Below are positions 32,365 through 40,801 of a DNA stretch of 64,000 bases, one piece after another. The stretch covers positions 1,466,501-1,530,500 of the forward strand of contig NZ_CP031357.1 of the NCBI RefSeq assembly GCF_003355455.1, read 5' to 3'. Each line of letters opens with the position of its first letter. The first letter of the stretch is position 1. The DNA comes from Erythrobacter aureus. Lineage in GTDB: Bacteria; Pseudomonadota; Alphaproteobacteria; Sphingomonadales; Sphingomonadaceae. Under the pieces are notes generated by a model that was not told the origin of the DNA, ran no database searches, and saw only the letters and a list, made by a program, of their open reading frames with translations. Both the position numbers and the translations under genes were made by a program.

Positions 32365-33608
32365 TGGAGATGGCGCGGGGCATCGAGAGCGGAACGTCGG
32401 TCCGCGCGAAACCCGCGCCCAAAGCCGCGCGGACGTGGTGGAAAGTGCATCAATGGGTCGGGTTGAAGCTCAGCCTATTCATGACCTTCATCTTGTTCAC
32501 AGGGACTCTGGCGGTGCTTAGCGCCGAGATCGACTGGTTGGTCCAGCCGAGCCTGCGCGTTGCTCCGTCGACTGTCGAAGGGCCGATCGCCTGGGCCGAG
32601 ATAGCCGAGAATGCACGAGGTTATCCCGGCGTGGCGAAGGTGAATTATATCGGCGCGCCGACCGCATCGGCCTTCGCTTCCAAGGTGACGGTCGAGGACG
32701 AGGCGGGCAACCTGTTCTTTCTTCACGCCCATCCCACCACGGGCAAGATTCAGGGAACCGGGCCATGGGTGGGCGCGCAGCGCGTGCTGCGCAACATGCA
32801 CCGGCATTTGAACCTGCCGGTCAAATACGGCGTTCCGATCGTCTCCTCGCTCGCGTTTTTGCTGCTGGTGACGCTGGTCACGTCCTTCGTGGTCTACAAG
32901 AAGTGGTGGCGGGGTTTCACTAAGCCGCTACGCAACCGCGATGCGCGCACCTGGTGGGGGGATTTCCATCGCCTGGCGGGCGTCTGGTCACTGTGGTTCG
33001 TAGCGCTGATCACGCTGACGAGCATCTGGTATTTCGTCGAGAGCCTAGGCGGCAATGCGCCGCCGCATCCGCGCGTGGAGCGCGAGGCGCCGGTCGAAAC
33101 GGGACGGAGCGAGGAGGGGAGTCTCGCGGCGGCGATCGATGCGGCGCTGGCTGCCTATCCGGGCCTGCAGGTTGAAAACGTCCAACTGCCGGGCGAAGAG
33201 GGTGTGCTGCAGATGAATGGCGAATTCGAGGCGGTGCTGGTCCGTCCGCGCTCGAACGCGGTTTATGTCGACGCCCGCACCGCTGAGGTGTTGCTTACGA
33301 CCGACGGGCGTGAGTTGAACCTCCACCAGCGGATCGGCGAGATGGCCGACCCGCTCCATTTCGGCTATTTCGGCGGTTACTGGACCAAGGTACCCTGGTT
33401 CCTTTTCGGCCTGGCCATGACGGGGCTCTCGCTGTCGGGAGCGGCAATCTATTCACTGCGCATAGCGCGCGAGCGCGGCGATCAGGTGCGATTGGGACGA
33501 AGTTTTTCCGGTATGTGGCAGGGAATGGGGCGCTGGCGCTGGTTGTCAAACTCCCTGATCGCCATCGGATTTGTGTTTCTCGCCTTTCTTATCCTCGGCA
33601 TTCAGTAG
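32364..33608 (+). CDS. PepSY-associated TM helix protein (siderophore-related iron reductase type)
   Basis: A 414-residue inner-membrane protein with four or five helices: near residues 33-52, 156-176, 205-225, 342-365 and 393-412. Periplasmic PepSY-like regions lie between them. Conserved histidines in NMHRHLNLP, DFHRLAGVW and LNLHQRIGEMADPLHFG could ligate heme, as in PepSY reductases that release iron from ferric siderophores in the periplasm. Overlap with the receptor stop shows translational coupling. The reductase role is a family-level inference. Confidence 0.87.
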   Translation: MEMARGIESGTSVRAKPAPKAARTWWKVHQWVGLKLSLFMTFILFTGTLAVLSAEIDWLVQPSLRVAPSTVEGPIAWAEIAENARGYPGVAKVNYIGAPTASAFASKVTVEDEAGNLFFLHAHPTTGKIQGTGPWVGAQRVLRNMHRHLNLPVKYGVPIVSSLAFLLLVTLVTSFVVYKKWWRGFTKPLRNRDARTWWGDFHRLAGVWSLWFVALITLTSIWYFVESLGGNAPPHPRVEREAPVETGRSEEGSLAAAIDAALAAYPGLQVENVQLPGEEGVLQMNGEFEAVLVRPRSNAVYVDARTAEVLLTTDGRELNLHQRIGEMADPLHFGYFGGYWTKVPWFLFGLAMTGLSLSGAAIYSLRIARERGDQVRLGRSFSGMWQGMGRWRWLSNSLIAIGFVFLAFLILGIQ

Positions 33609-33798
33609 CTTTGTCGCCTTATCAGCGGTTTGCACCACGCCGACAATCAATAGCTGCCATGTTTAGGGCTGGGCCCCGTCTCGCCATCGGCCGAATGACC
33701 ACTCCATTCGGTCGAAGAGCCGAAAGCGCGTCTTCGCGAAACCACTTTGTAGCTGTCCGAACCTGACTAGCACCCCGCCCGGAACCGGGCTGGTCCCC

Positions 33799-34326
33799 TC
33801 AATATTCCGGCCCAAGCTCCGGATCGAGGTCGCGGGGCCGGGCGAAATGCACCAGCACGCCGCAGCCGTCGCGCAGGTCGCTCCATTCCTCGATGTCGAG
33901 TTCGAACACGGCAAAGGCGGCGGTGGGGAATTTTACCTTGGCCTCGTCGTAGAGCGCGTTCTCGTTTTTGGGCGCGACCAGTTCGAACAGCATGTCGCCG
34001 AGGCCCGGATTGTGGCCCGAAACCAGCAGCGCATCGCCATCGCCGCCCTTTTCGCGGATTACGTCCATGATCGTGTCGGTCCCCGCGAGATAGAGCCGTT
34101 CGTCCCATTGCGGTACGAATGCGGGAAGCGCCGCAGCCAGTGTTTGCTTCACACGTTCGGCGGGGCTGGCGACCAGCCTGTCCCAGCCTACGCCATGCGC
34201 GCGGATATGCTCGCCGATCACCTGCGCCCCTTGGCGCCCGCGATCGTTGAGCCCGCGATCGAAATCGCGCTTGTCGCTTTGCCCCCAATCGGACTTCGCG
34301 TGTCGCAGCAGGCCGAGGATCTTCAT
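33799..34326 (-). CDS. sixA: SixA-type histidine phosphatase
   Basis: A 175-residue member of the histidine phosphatase superfamily. The catalytic RHG-like motif is LLRHAKSDW, and LLVSGHNPGLGDML supplies the second His. RVKQTLAAALPAF is typical of SixA/YaeI relatives. E. coli SixA removes phosphate from histidines of phosphotransfer proteins; the target here is unknown. The start at 34326 begins MKILGLLRHAK, the family start. The gene lies 10 bases downstream of the helicase gene on the same strand. Confidence 0.87.
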   Translation of the reverse strand: MKILGLLRHAKSDWGQSDKRDFDRGLNDRGRQGAQVIGEHIRAHGVGWDRLVASPAERVKQTLAAALPAFVPQWDERLYLAGTDTIMDVIREKGGDGDALLVSGHNPGLGDMLFELVAPKNENALYDEAKVKFPTAAFAVFELDIEEWSDLRDGCGVLVHFARPRDLDPELGPEY

Positions 34327-34336
34327 GCGCGCGTCA

Positions 34337-37078
34337 TCACTGGGGCTGGGTCTCCGCTGCCATCTGCTCGGGGCTAACAACACCCTTGGCAACGCGCTGT
34401 AAAGCCTCTTCGAGTGTCAACCGCGTGACGGGCGTGCCCTCGGGAAAGGCGGAAAGCAACCGGCTGGGGAAGGCGGGCGAGAGCATGACGAAATGGCCCG
34501 AATCCTCGCGCGTGCGGATCAGCCGCCCGAAGGCCTGCGCGAGGCGGGCGCGAATGATCCGGTCGTCATAGCGCTGGGCACCTCCTGCTTCCTCGGCGGC
34601 AGCGGCGCGGCGCGCGCGATGGAGGATGGTGGGGCGTGGCCAGGGTACGCTTTCCATGACCACGCAGCGCAAGCTTTTGCCGGGCACGTCGACCCCGTCG
34701 CGCAGCGCGTCGGTGCCGAGCAGGCTGGCGTGCGGATCGTCGCGGAAGATATCCGTCAGCGTGCCGGTATCGATCGGATCGACATGCTGGGCATAGAGCG
34801 GCAACCCCGCCCGCGCGAGCCGGTCGGCAATCCGGCCATAGACCGCGCGCATCCGCCGGATCGCCGTAAACAGGCCAAGCACGCCGCCATTGGAAGCCTC
34901 GATCAGCCGTGCATAGGCACCCGCGAGCGCGGGAATATCGCCGCGCCTGATGTCGGTGACGATCAGCACCTCGGCGCGGCTGGCATAATCGAACGGGCTG
35001 TCCGCCTGCGCGGTCTTGGGTTGCAATTCTAGATGCGGCGCGCCGCTTTTGGCGATGGCGTGAGCCCAATCGGGGCCGCTCTCGTCCCGATCGGTCAGCG
35101 TGGCGCTGGTCAGCATCACGCCATGTGCCGATTCGAGCACCACTTTTGCGAAGGGCTTCATCGGATCGAGCCAGTGGCGGTGGAGCCCGACATCGAATTC
35201 GCGCGCATCGTTGCGATCGACCTGCAACCAATCGACGAATTCGGGATCGGCCGGGCCGCCCAGGCGCGAAAGCAGCGCCTCCCATGCGGCAATCAGGTCG
35301 ATCCTCCAGGCCAGCGAATGGCGCGCCCCCTCGATCCGCGCACGGCCCTGGCCATCGAGCCAGTCGGGCGCGTCTTCCAGGACCGCCTCGAGCCGACCCG
35401 CGAGTTTGAGGAGTGGCGCACGGATGGAGGCGAGGGCCTGCGCCGCCGTGCCTGCCGTCTCGACCAGTTCGCCCGGAAGCTGGGCGGTTTCGGTTTCGAT
35501 GCCATAGCCCGCCTCAAGCCCCTTTTCGTCGCGCGCGAAGGTGGTCGCGCGCACGACGGCGAGGAGTTCTTCCAGCGGCCCGATAGGCGAGCCTTCCGCC
35601 AGACGTCCGAGCCAGCCATCGGAGGGCAGGGCATGCGCGGCCTCGACTGCGTCTTCCACCGCTTCGCCGCCCGCATCGTCATAGCTGGCGACATCTGCGA
35701 GACGGGCGGACAGGCCCCGGCGCCGACCGCGGCTGTTCTTTTCCGGCCCGATGATCCAGCGCCTCAGCTCGATTGCCTCCTGCCCGGTCAGCGCGGCGGA
35801 GAACGTGCTGTCGGCAGCGTCGAACACGTGATGACCTTCGTCGAAGACGATCCGCGTCGGGCGTCCGTTCACATCGCGCCCGCGAGCTGCATTGATCATC
35901 ACCAGCGCATGGTTGGCGATTACCAGATCGGCCTGGGCGGCATTACGCGCACTGCGCTCGATAAAGCACTTCCGGTAATGCGGGCAGCCGGCATAGACGC
36001 ATTCGCCGCGCTGGTCGGTCAGCGCCGCGATCCCCCGTTTGCGGAACAGCGTGCCGAGCCAGCCCGGCAGATCGCCGCCGATCATATCGCCATCCTGCGA
36101 ATAGGCTGCCCAGCGCGCGACCAGATGCGCGAGAATGGCGGGGCGACCGGTAAAGCCGCCCTGCAGCGCGTCTTCCAGATTGAGCAGGCAAAGGTAGTTT
36201 TCCCGGCCCTTGCGCACGACCACTGGCGGTGAACCATCCGCGCGGATATTAGGCCAGGCGCGCCTGCTTTCCTGCCGCAACTGGCGCTGGAGATTCTTGG
36301 TATAGGTCGAAACCCAGACTGTCCCGCCCGACCGTTCCGCCCACAGCGAGGCGGGTGCGAGATAGCCCAGCGTCTTGCCGATGCCGGTGCCTGCCTGCGC
36401 CAGCAGGAGGTGGGGGCGTTTCTGCCTGTCGCGCGGGCCGAATACGCTGCCCGCGTCGCGCGCGAACAGCCTTTGCCCCTCGCGCCTCTCGGCACCTTCT
36501 CCGGTAAGCCGTTCAAGGTGCGCCTCGATTTCGGGCTCTTCGATCAGAACCTGCGCCGGTTGGGCTCGTTCGGGGGCCTCCTCCCACTCGGGCAGCCGCG
36601 AGAAGAGCCACTTTTCGGCGCGTTGCGGTTTCCTCACATGCGGAGCGAGCACATTCGCCCAGGGCCAGCGCAGCCGCGCGAGCGATTGCAAGCTCGACCA
36701 TGCTCCTTCGCGCTGCTCCCAGTCCTCGCTCTCGCAGGTTGCCACCAATACGCCCGCGGCCTGCTGAAGCAGCAGGGGCACGGCAGCATCGTCGGCCGGT
36801 TCGTCGAGGCCCAGCGCATGGGCAAGCCCCTTGGGCGTGGGCACGCAAAAGCTCGCCGGATGGACGAACGCGAAGAGTTCCAGCAGGTCGAGGCCAGACA
36901 GGTCGGGATAACCCAACCTGCTTGCCACCAGCGGAGCATTCATCAGCAATTGAGGCGTATCGGCAGCCGCCATAACCGCCTCACCCTTGGAGCAACCGCG
37001 TGTCGGCCCGTTCGGGTCGCGCAGCCAGGTCCCGGCATGGCTTGCGTGCAAGGCAGGGAGGGGCACCGGCTGAGTCAC
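34337..37078 (-). CDS. ATP-dependent DNA helicase, DinG/XPD type
   Basis: A 913-residue superfamily 2 helicase. The GTG at 37078 is chosen because TQPVPLPALHASHAGTWLRD downstream is protein-like and the upstream extension is not. Walker A is AQAGTGIGKTLGY; the DEAH-type motif II reads VFDEGHHVFDAAD. Cysteines CVYAGCPHYRKCF and the earlier one in ENYLCLL are consistent with an XPD-like [4Fe-4S] cluster. Motif VI is QAFGRLIRTREDSGHFV. The extra N-terminal 200 residues are an alphaproteobacterial feature. Role: DNA repair or R-loop/D-loop unwinding. Confidence 0.88.
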   Translation of the reverse strand: MTQPVPLPALHASHAGTWLRDPNGPTRGCSKGEAVMAAADTPQLLMNAPLVASRLGYPDLSGLDLLELFAFVHPASFCVPTPKGLAHALGLDEPADDAAVPLLLQQAAGVLVATCESEDWEQREGAWSSLQSLARLRWPWANVLAPHVRKPQRAEKWLFSRLPEWEEAPERAQPAQVLIEEPEIEAHLERLTGEGAERREGQRLFARDAGSVFGPRDRQKRPHLLLAQAGTGIGKTLGYLAPASLWAERSGGTVWVSTYTKNLQRQLRQESRRAWPNIRADGSPPVVVRKGRENYLCLLNLEDALQGGFTGRPAILAHLVARWAAYSQDGDMIGGDLPGWLGTLFRKRGIAALTDQRGECVYAGCPHYRKCFIERSARNAAQADLVIANHALVMINAARGRDVNGRPTRIVFDEGHHVFDAADSTFSAALTGQEAIELRRWIIGPEKNSRGRRRGLSARLADVASYDDAGGEAVEDAVEAAHALPSDGWLGRLAEGSPIGPLEELLAVVRATTFARDEKGLEAGYGIETETAQLPGELVETAGTAAQALASIRAPLLKLAGRLEAVLEDAPDWLDGQGRARIEGARHSLAWRIDLIAAWEALLSRLGGPADPEFVDWLQVDRNDAREFDVGLHRHWLDPMKPFAKVVLESAHGVMLTSATLTDRDESGPDWAHAIAKSGAPHLELQPKTAQADSPFDYASRAEVLIVTDIRRGDIPALAGAYARLIEASNGGVLGLFTAIRRMRAVYGRIADRLARAGLPLYAQHVDPIDTGTLTDIFRDDPHASLLGTDALRDGVDVPGKSLRCVVMESVPWPRPTILHRARRAAAAEEAGGAQRYDDRIIRARLAQAFGRLIRTREDSGHFVMLSPAFPSRLLSAFPEGTPVTRLTLEEALQRVAKGVVSPEQMAAETQPQ

Positions 37079-37273
37079 ATATCGACAATGAAAGCGCCGG
37101 AACGAAAAGTAAACAGAGGGCGGCGAGACTATGCCGAGGCACGTTCGCTTCATCGCAAGCACTTGGCGGTTAGTCGCGAATTGAATTGGAAAAATCGCGA
37201 AAAATCAGATTTTTAGACCTTCCTGAACAACCGTTCATTGGAACTGTGGCGAAATCGTGTTCGTTTTCTGGGC

Positions 37274-38284
37274 ATGACCAAGACCCGTCATCTGATCGCC
37301 AGCGCCCCCATAGCGATTGCTGCAATGGCCGCGCTTCATACCTTTCCTGCGCATGCTCAGGAGGCCCCTCCTGCGAGTGCTCAGGACGCGCCCATTCTGG
37401 CTCTGGAGACACTGCCGCAGGCTTCGTCTCCGGCACCGGCCCCCGTGGCCATCGCATCACAACCGCCCGCGGCTGCGTCTGCGACCACGCCGACGACAAC
37501 CGCGCCCGTACTCCCCGTCGAGCCCGTTGCAGCCGAACCGGTACTCCCCGAAACCCAGCCGGTGCAGATCGAGCAAGCTGAGCCGGTCGAGCCGGTGAGC
37601 GCGGACCCTGCGCCCGTCCGCCCGGCCACGAATGCCCGGGAGACGTACGCCCGAGAGTCGACGCCCGCTGCAGAACCGGCTGCTGTCATTTCCGTGTCGG
37701 AAAATGAAGGAGTAGCCGCTTCGGCCATGCCGGTGACTGACAATACAATGGAAACACCGATTGTTGCGGAAAGCGAGCTTGCGCCGATCCCTGAGCCCAT
37801 CCGAGATGAAAGTTCCGCTGCGCTCCTATTCGCCCTGCTGGGCATCGGCGGGATCGGTTTGGTTGCCTTCCTTCTGATGCGCCGCCGTCGCCGTACCACG
37901 GATGTGCCGACAATTGAGCGCCCGGTAGTGGCCGCACCGATGACTATCGACCGCGAGCCGGTGGTGACCGCCCTTGACGAAGCGCCCCATCGCGAACTTC
38001 CGGTTGATCCGGCCCCCACTCAGCCGACCAGCGATGTTGCCGTGCCGCTTCCCGTACAGCTTCCTGAAAGCCGCCGCGAACGCGGCCGTCTTCTGCGGAG
38101 CCTGATCGAAGCGCGTCCCGACCGGGCCAATCCATTCCGCTCGTACAAGGCGCGTGCCAAACGTGCCCGCCTGATCCTCCAGTCGATCGGAACCCGTTTC
38201 ACCAATCGCAAGCCGGGCATCGATCTGAGCCAGTACACCAATGTCTGGCCGGAACTGCGCGGCTGGCGTCCTGCGGCAGCCTAA
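37274..38284 (+). CDS. Membrane-anchored hypothetical protein with Ala/Pro/Glu-rich exported region
   Basis: A 336-residue protein. A signal peptide (cleavage near FPAHAQEAP) precedes about 140 residues rich in Pro, Ala, Val and Glu (repeats of PVEPVAAEPV type). One membrane helix AALLFALLGIGGIGLVAFLLM (about 188-208) is followed by RRRRR. The cytoplasmic tail ends with a conserved-looking basic domain: RGRLLRSLIEARPDRANPFRSYKARAKRARLILQS and TNRKPGIDLSQYTNVWPELRGW. I recognise no family. A strong terminator follows. Confidence 0.75.
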   Translation: MTKTRHLIASAPIAIAAMAALHTFPAHAQEAPPASAQDAPILALETLPQASSPAPAPVAIASQPPAAASATTPTTTAPVLPVEPVAAEPVLPETQPVQIEQAEPVEPVSADPAPVRPATNARETYARESTPAAEPAAVISVSENEGVAASAMPVTDNTMETPIVAESELAPIPEPIRDESSAALLFALLGIGGIGLVAFLLMRRRRRTTDVPTIERPVVAAPMTIDREPVVTALDEAPHRELPVDPAPTQPTSDVAVPLPVQLPESRRERGRLLRSLIEARPDRANPFRSYKARAKRARLILQSIGTRFTNRKPGIDLSQYTNVWPELRGWRPAAA

Positions 38285-38318
38285 ACCCCTCCCGACCCCT
38301 CGAATGGTGTCGCAGCGG

Positions 38319-38351
38319 TAGGGGCGCCCTCCCACAAGGAAGGCGCCCCTA
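38319..38351. terminator. Bidirectional hairpin terminator
   Basis: TAGGGGCGCC at 38319-38329 pairs with GGCGCCCCTA at 38342-38351 around a CTCCCACAAGGA loop. It lies between the 3' ends of the anchored hypothetical protein and the minus-strand methionine gamma-lyase. Confidence 0.75.
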
Positions 38352-38359
38352 TTGCCGTG

Positions 38360-39568
38360 TCACGCAGCGATGGAGAGATCGGACGCTGTGAGCGCCTGTT
38401 CGAGATCGGCAAAGATGTCCTCGGCATCCTCAAGCCCGATCGAGAGGCGCAGCAGGCCTTCGCCGATACCGTGCGCGGTGCGTTCCTCCGCCGTGTAGGT
38501 CGAATGGGTCATGCTCGCAGGGTGCTGGACCAGCGTTTCGGCATCGCCGAGCGAGACCGCGCGGACGATCATGTTCAGCCGGTTCATGAAACGGATGCCC
38601 TGATCGTAGCCACCGGCGAGGTCGAAGGCGATCATCCCGCCAGGCAGCGCCATTTGGCGCCGGGCCAGGGCGTGATGGCCGAAGCTTTCGAGGCCGGGAT
38701 AGTGGACGGCGGCAACCTGCGGTTGCGCTTCGAGCCACCGCGCCACTTCCAGCGCGGTTTTGCTGTGCCGCTCCATCCGCAGCGCCAGCGTCTTCAATCC
38801 GCGCATGATGAGCGTGGCGGTGAAGGGGCTCATCACCGCACCGGTCATGTCCTTGAGGCCTTCGAGCCTCACGCGCTGCATTGTTTCGGCGCTTCCGACC
38901 ACGAGTCCGCCGACGAGGTCGCCATGGCCGCCGAGATATTTGGTTGCGGAGTGGACAACCACATCCGCGCCCAGTTCGACCGGACGGGTGATGGCGGGAG
39001 TGGCATAGGTGTTGTCGACCACCACCTGGGCGCCACGGGCATGGGCCACTTCGCTGATCGCGGCGATATCGACCAGCCGCATATTGGGGTTGGCCGGGGT
39101 TTCGAAATAGACCAGTTTCACCATGTCGTTCATCGCCGCTTCTAGCGCTGACGGATCGGTCAGATCGACATGGGTAACCTTCACTCCGAATTTGGTAAGG
39201 CCGTGACGGAAGAAGGCGAAGGTGCAGCCATAGAGCGTCTTGTCGGTAACGATCTCGTCGCCTGCACTCAGCAACGTCCACATAACCGCAGTGATCGCGC
39301 CCATACCGCTGGCGGTGGCGACACCAGCATCGGCCCCTTCGAGCGTGGCGATGCGCTGTTCGAGCAAGTCGAGCGTCGGGTTGGATATCCGGCTGTAGAA
39401 ATAGCCCGGCTGTTCGCCTGCAAAGATCGCACCGCCCTGTTCCGCGCTGTCGAAGGCGAAGGTGGAGGCCATGTGCATCGGCGGAGTGAGCGCGCCATGG
39501 TTCTCGGTCGGGTCGTACCCGTGATGGATAGCGCGGCTGGAAAACCCGGATAAGGGCGTGCGGCTCAT
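38360..39568 (-). CDS. mdeA: Methionine gamma-lyase
   Basis: A 402-residue PLP enzyme of the Cys/Met metabolism family. The PLP Lys is in HSATKYLGGHGD (near residue 210), and YSRISNPT is the family phosphate-binding motif. A Cys in TLYGCTFAFF (near residue 115) is the hallmark of methionine gamma-lyase; O-acylhomoserine sulfhydrylases and cystathionine enzymes usually differ there. The enzyme turns methionine into methanethiol, 2-oxobutanoate and ammonia. It is divergent from an Lrp-family gene, the mdeA-mdeR arrangement known in Pseudomonas. Confidence 0.88.
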   Translation of the reverse strand: MSRTPLSGFSSRAIHHGYDPTENHGALTPPMHMASTFAFDSAEQGGAIFAGEQPGYFYSRISNPTLDLLEQRIATLEGADAGVATASGMGAITAVMWTLLSAGDEIVTDKTLYGCTFAFFRHGLTKFGVKVTHVDLTDPSALEAAMNDMVKLVYFETPANPNMRLVDIAAISEVAHARGAQVVVDNTYATPAITRPVELGADVVVHSATKYLGGHGDLVGGLVVGSAETMQRVRLEGLKDMTGAVMSPFTATLIMRGLKTLALRMERHSKTALEVARWLEAQPQVAAVHYPGLESFGHHALARRQMALPGGMIAFDLAGGYDQGIRFMNRLNMIVRAVSLGDAETLVQHPASMTHSTYTAEERTAHGIGEGLLRLSIGLEDAEDIFADLEQALTASDLSIAA

Positions 39569-39654
39569 GATACTGACCTTTCAATACGTCTTGGGGATCA
39601 ATATACAGCCAAATGGATGGAATATGTCTGCAAATTGCGCCAATGAAAAAGGCT

Positions 39655-39675
39655 TCTTTGGCATATTATGCTAAT
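39655..39675. promoter_or_regulatory. Putative Lrp-type operator between mdeA and its regulator
   Basis: TTTGGCATATTATGCTAAT contains GCATA-T-TATGC (39661-39671), a perfect 5-bp repeat around one base. Flanking TTTGG and CTAAT keep partial symmetry. It lies 16 bases before the regulator ATG in a locally AT-rich stretch, as expected for an Lrp/AsnC site and for autoregulation. Confidence 0.55.
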
Positions 39676-39686
39676 CGGAGGGGTGG

Positions 39687-40136
39687 ATGGATACGAAAGA
39701 CCGCCATATTCTGCGCGAGTTGCAGCGCGATGGTCGGCTAACCAATGCTGAACTGGCCGAGCGGGTAAACCTCTCGCCGTCGCCGTGCCTCAGGCGCGTT
39801 CGCAATCTGGAAAAAGCGGGAGTGATCGACCGCTATGTCGCAATCGTCGACCGTGAGGCGGCCGGCTATCCGATTACAGCTTTCGTGCAGGTCACACTGG
39901 ATCGGCATGATCGCGAAGTGGTCGAAGGTTTCGAGCGGCGTGTGCGGGAGACGCCCCAGATCCTGACCTGCCACCTGCTGACAGGCAGCTCGGACTATAT
40001 GTTGCAGATCGTGGTTGCCGGGCTCGATGCCTATGAAGATTTCATGCGCAACACGCTGCACACGACACCCGGAATAGCGACGATCAATACCAGCCTAGTC
40101 TACAGTACGATCAAGGATACCGTCGAGCTTCCCTAG
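39687..40136 (+). CDS. Lrp/AsnC family regulator (MdeR-like)
   Basis: A 149-residue regulator. The HTH spans LRELQRDGRLTNAELAERVNLSPSPCLRRVRNLEKAGVI, and the RAM effector domain includes ITAFVQVTLDR and HLLTGSSDYMLQIVVAGLDAY, where GSxDYxL is the amino-acid binding signature. It is divergent from methionine gamma-lyase; by analogy to Pseudomonas MdeR it would activate that gene in response to methionine or a breakdown product. The effector is an inference. Confidence 0.88.
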   Translation: MDTKDRHILRELQRDGRLTNAELAERVNLSPSPCLRRVRNLEKAGVIDRYVAIVDREAAGYPITAFVQVTLDRHDREVVEGFERRVRETPQILTCHLLTGSSDYMLQIVVAGLDAYEDFMRNTLHTTPGIATINTSLVYSTIKDTVELP

Positions 40137-40156
40137 GGAGTTATGCAAACGAGCGA

Positions 40157-40174
40157 GGTCGGCATTCGCCGACC
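40157..40174. terminator. Hairpin between convergent genes
   Basis: GGTCGGC (40157-40163) pairs with GCCGACC (40168-40174) across an ATTC loop, lying between the Lrp regulator and the cysteine-rich protein gene. There is no T tract, so terminator function is moderate confidence. Confidence 0.5.
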
Positions 40175-40213
40175 CCGCCCCTGTCTACCGGAATATCGCG
40201 TTCCGGAGCGCGT

Positions 40214-40573
40214 TCAGCATTTGCCGAAGGTCTTGGAGATGATCGTCACACCGGCGACCGAAATGGTCACTTTCACGCCGGTCGGGAAGCCCCAGGTTGT
40301 GCAGATGCTCAGGCAGGCCTGCGCAGCGGTGCCTTCGGGAACCGAAATCGGGATCGGGATGCACACCGATCCGATGCCCAGCGGCAGGTCCAGGCAGACC
40401 TTATGGTCCTTCACCGTTACGCTGATACATTCGGCCAGTGCGGCATACTCGCCGCCTCCTAGAATATTCGGGCTGCCATCGGAGGCTTCGATGCCTACCG
40501 TTTCGTTATGACGACGCGCGGCATCAAGTGCCTGTTCGACCTTTTCTTGGTTGAAGCTTGGAAAGTTTGCCAT
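40214..40573 (-). CDS. Cysteine-rich hypothetical protein
   Basis: A 119-residue protein of no family I recognise. A near-ideal ribosome-binding site (AGGAGGT, 8 bases before ATG) supports it. There is no signal peptide. Residues 1-35 are hydrophilic and helical (NQEKVEQALDAARRHNETVG). From about residue 40 the sequence is glycine-rich and beta-like, with six cysteines near 49, 60, 71, 87, 91 and 119: ECISVTVKDHKVC, GIGSVCIP, AACLSIC-like (AQACLSIC) and final FGKC. The two-part build, soluble leader and compact Cys/Gly core, resembles some secreted peptides, but no modifying enzyme or transporter gene is next to it. Confidence 0.8.
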   Translation of the reverse strand: MANFPSFNQEKVEQALDAARRHNETVGIEASDGSPNILGGGEYAALAECISVTVKDHKVCLDLPLGIGSVCIPIPISVPEGTAAQACLSICTTWGFPTGVKVTISVAGVTIISKTFGKC

Positions 40574-40801
40574 AATTGTAACCTCCTAGTTTGGTTGTTT
40601 GCGACATTAGCTGCCGCACGGAGATTGTTTCTGTTTCGGCAAAGCTTTTCGAATCCGACTCAGTCCATGGTGGCGCATACAAAGGTTGCAATCGCCCAAG
40701 GCGCGCCAAGTGGCTTGAAGAAGATTCCACGGAATCGGACATATCTGCGCAGGGCAACTTGCTGCTTGCGTCGGTGCTGCATTTTCGCGAGAGGCCGAGG
40801 C

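Noticed and set aside
35033..36232. A 399-codon open frame antisense to the helicase
   Set aside because: Shadow of the helicase gene with no family motif and no ribosome-binding site.
40508..40801. N-terminal extension of lysS
   Set aside because: The frame is open upstream, but it crosses the leader of the divergent cysteine-rich protein and is not conserved-looking.
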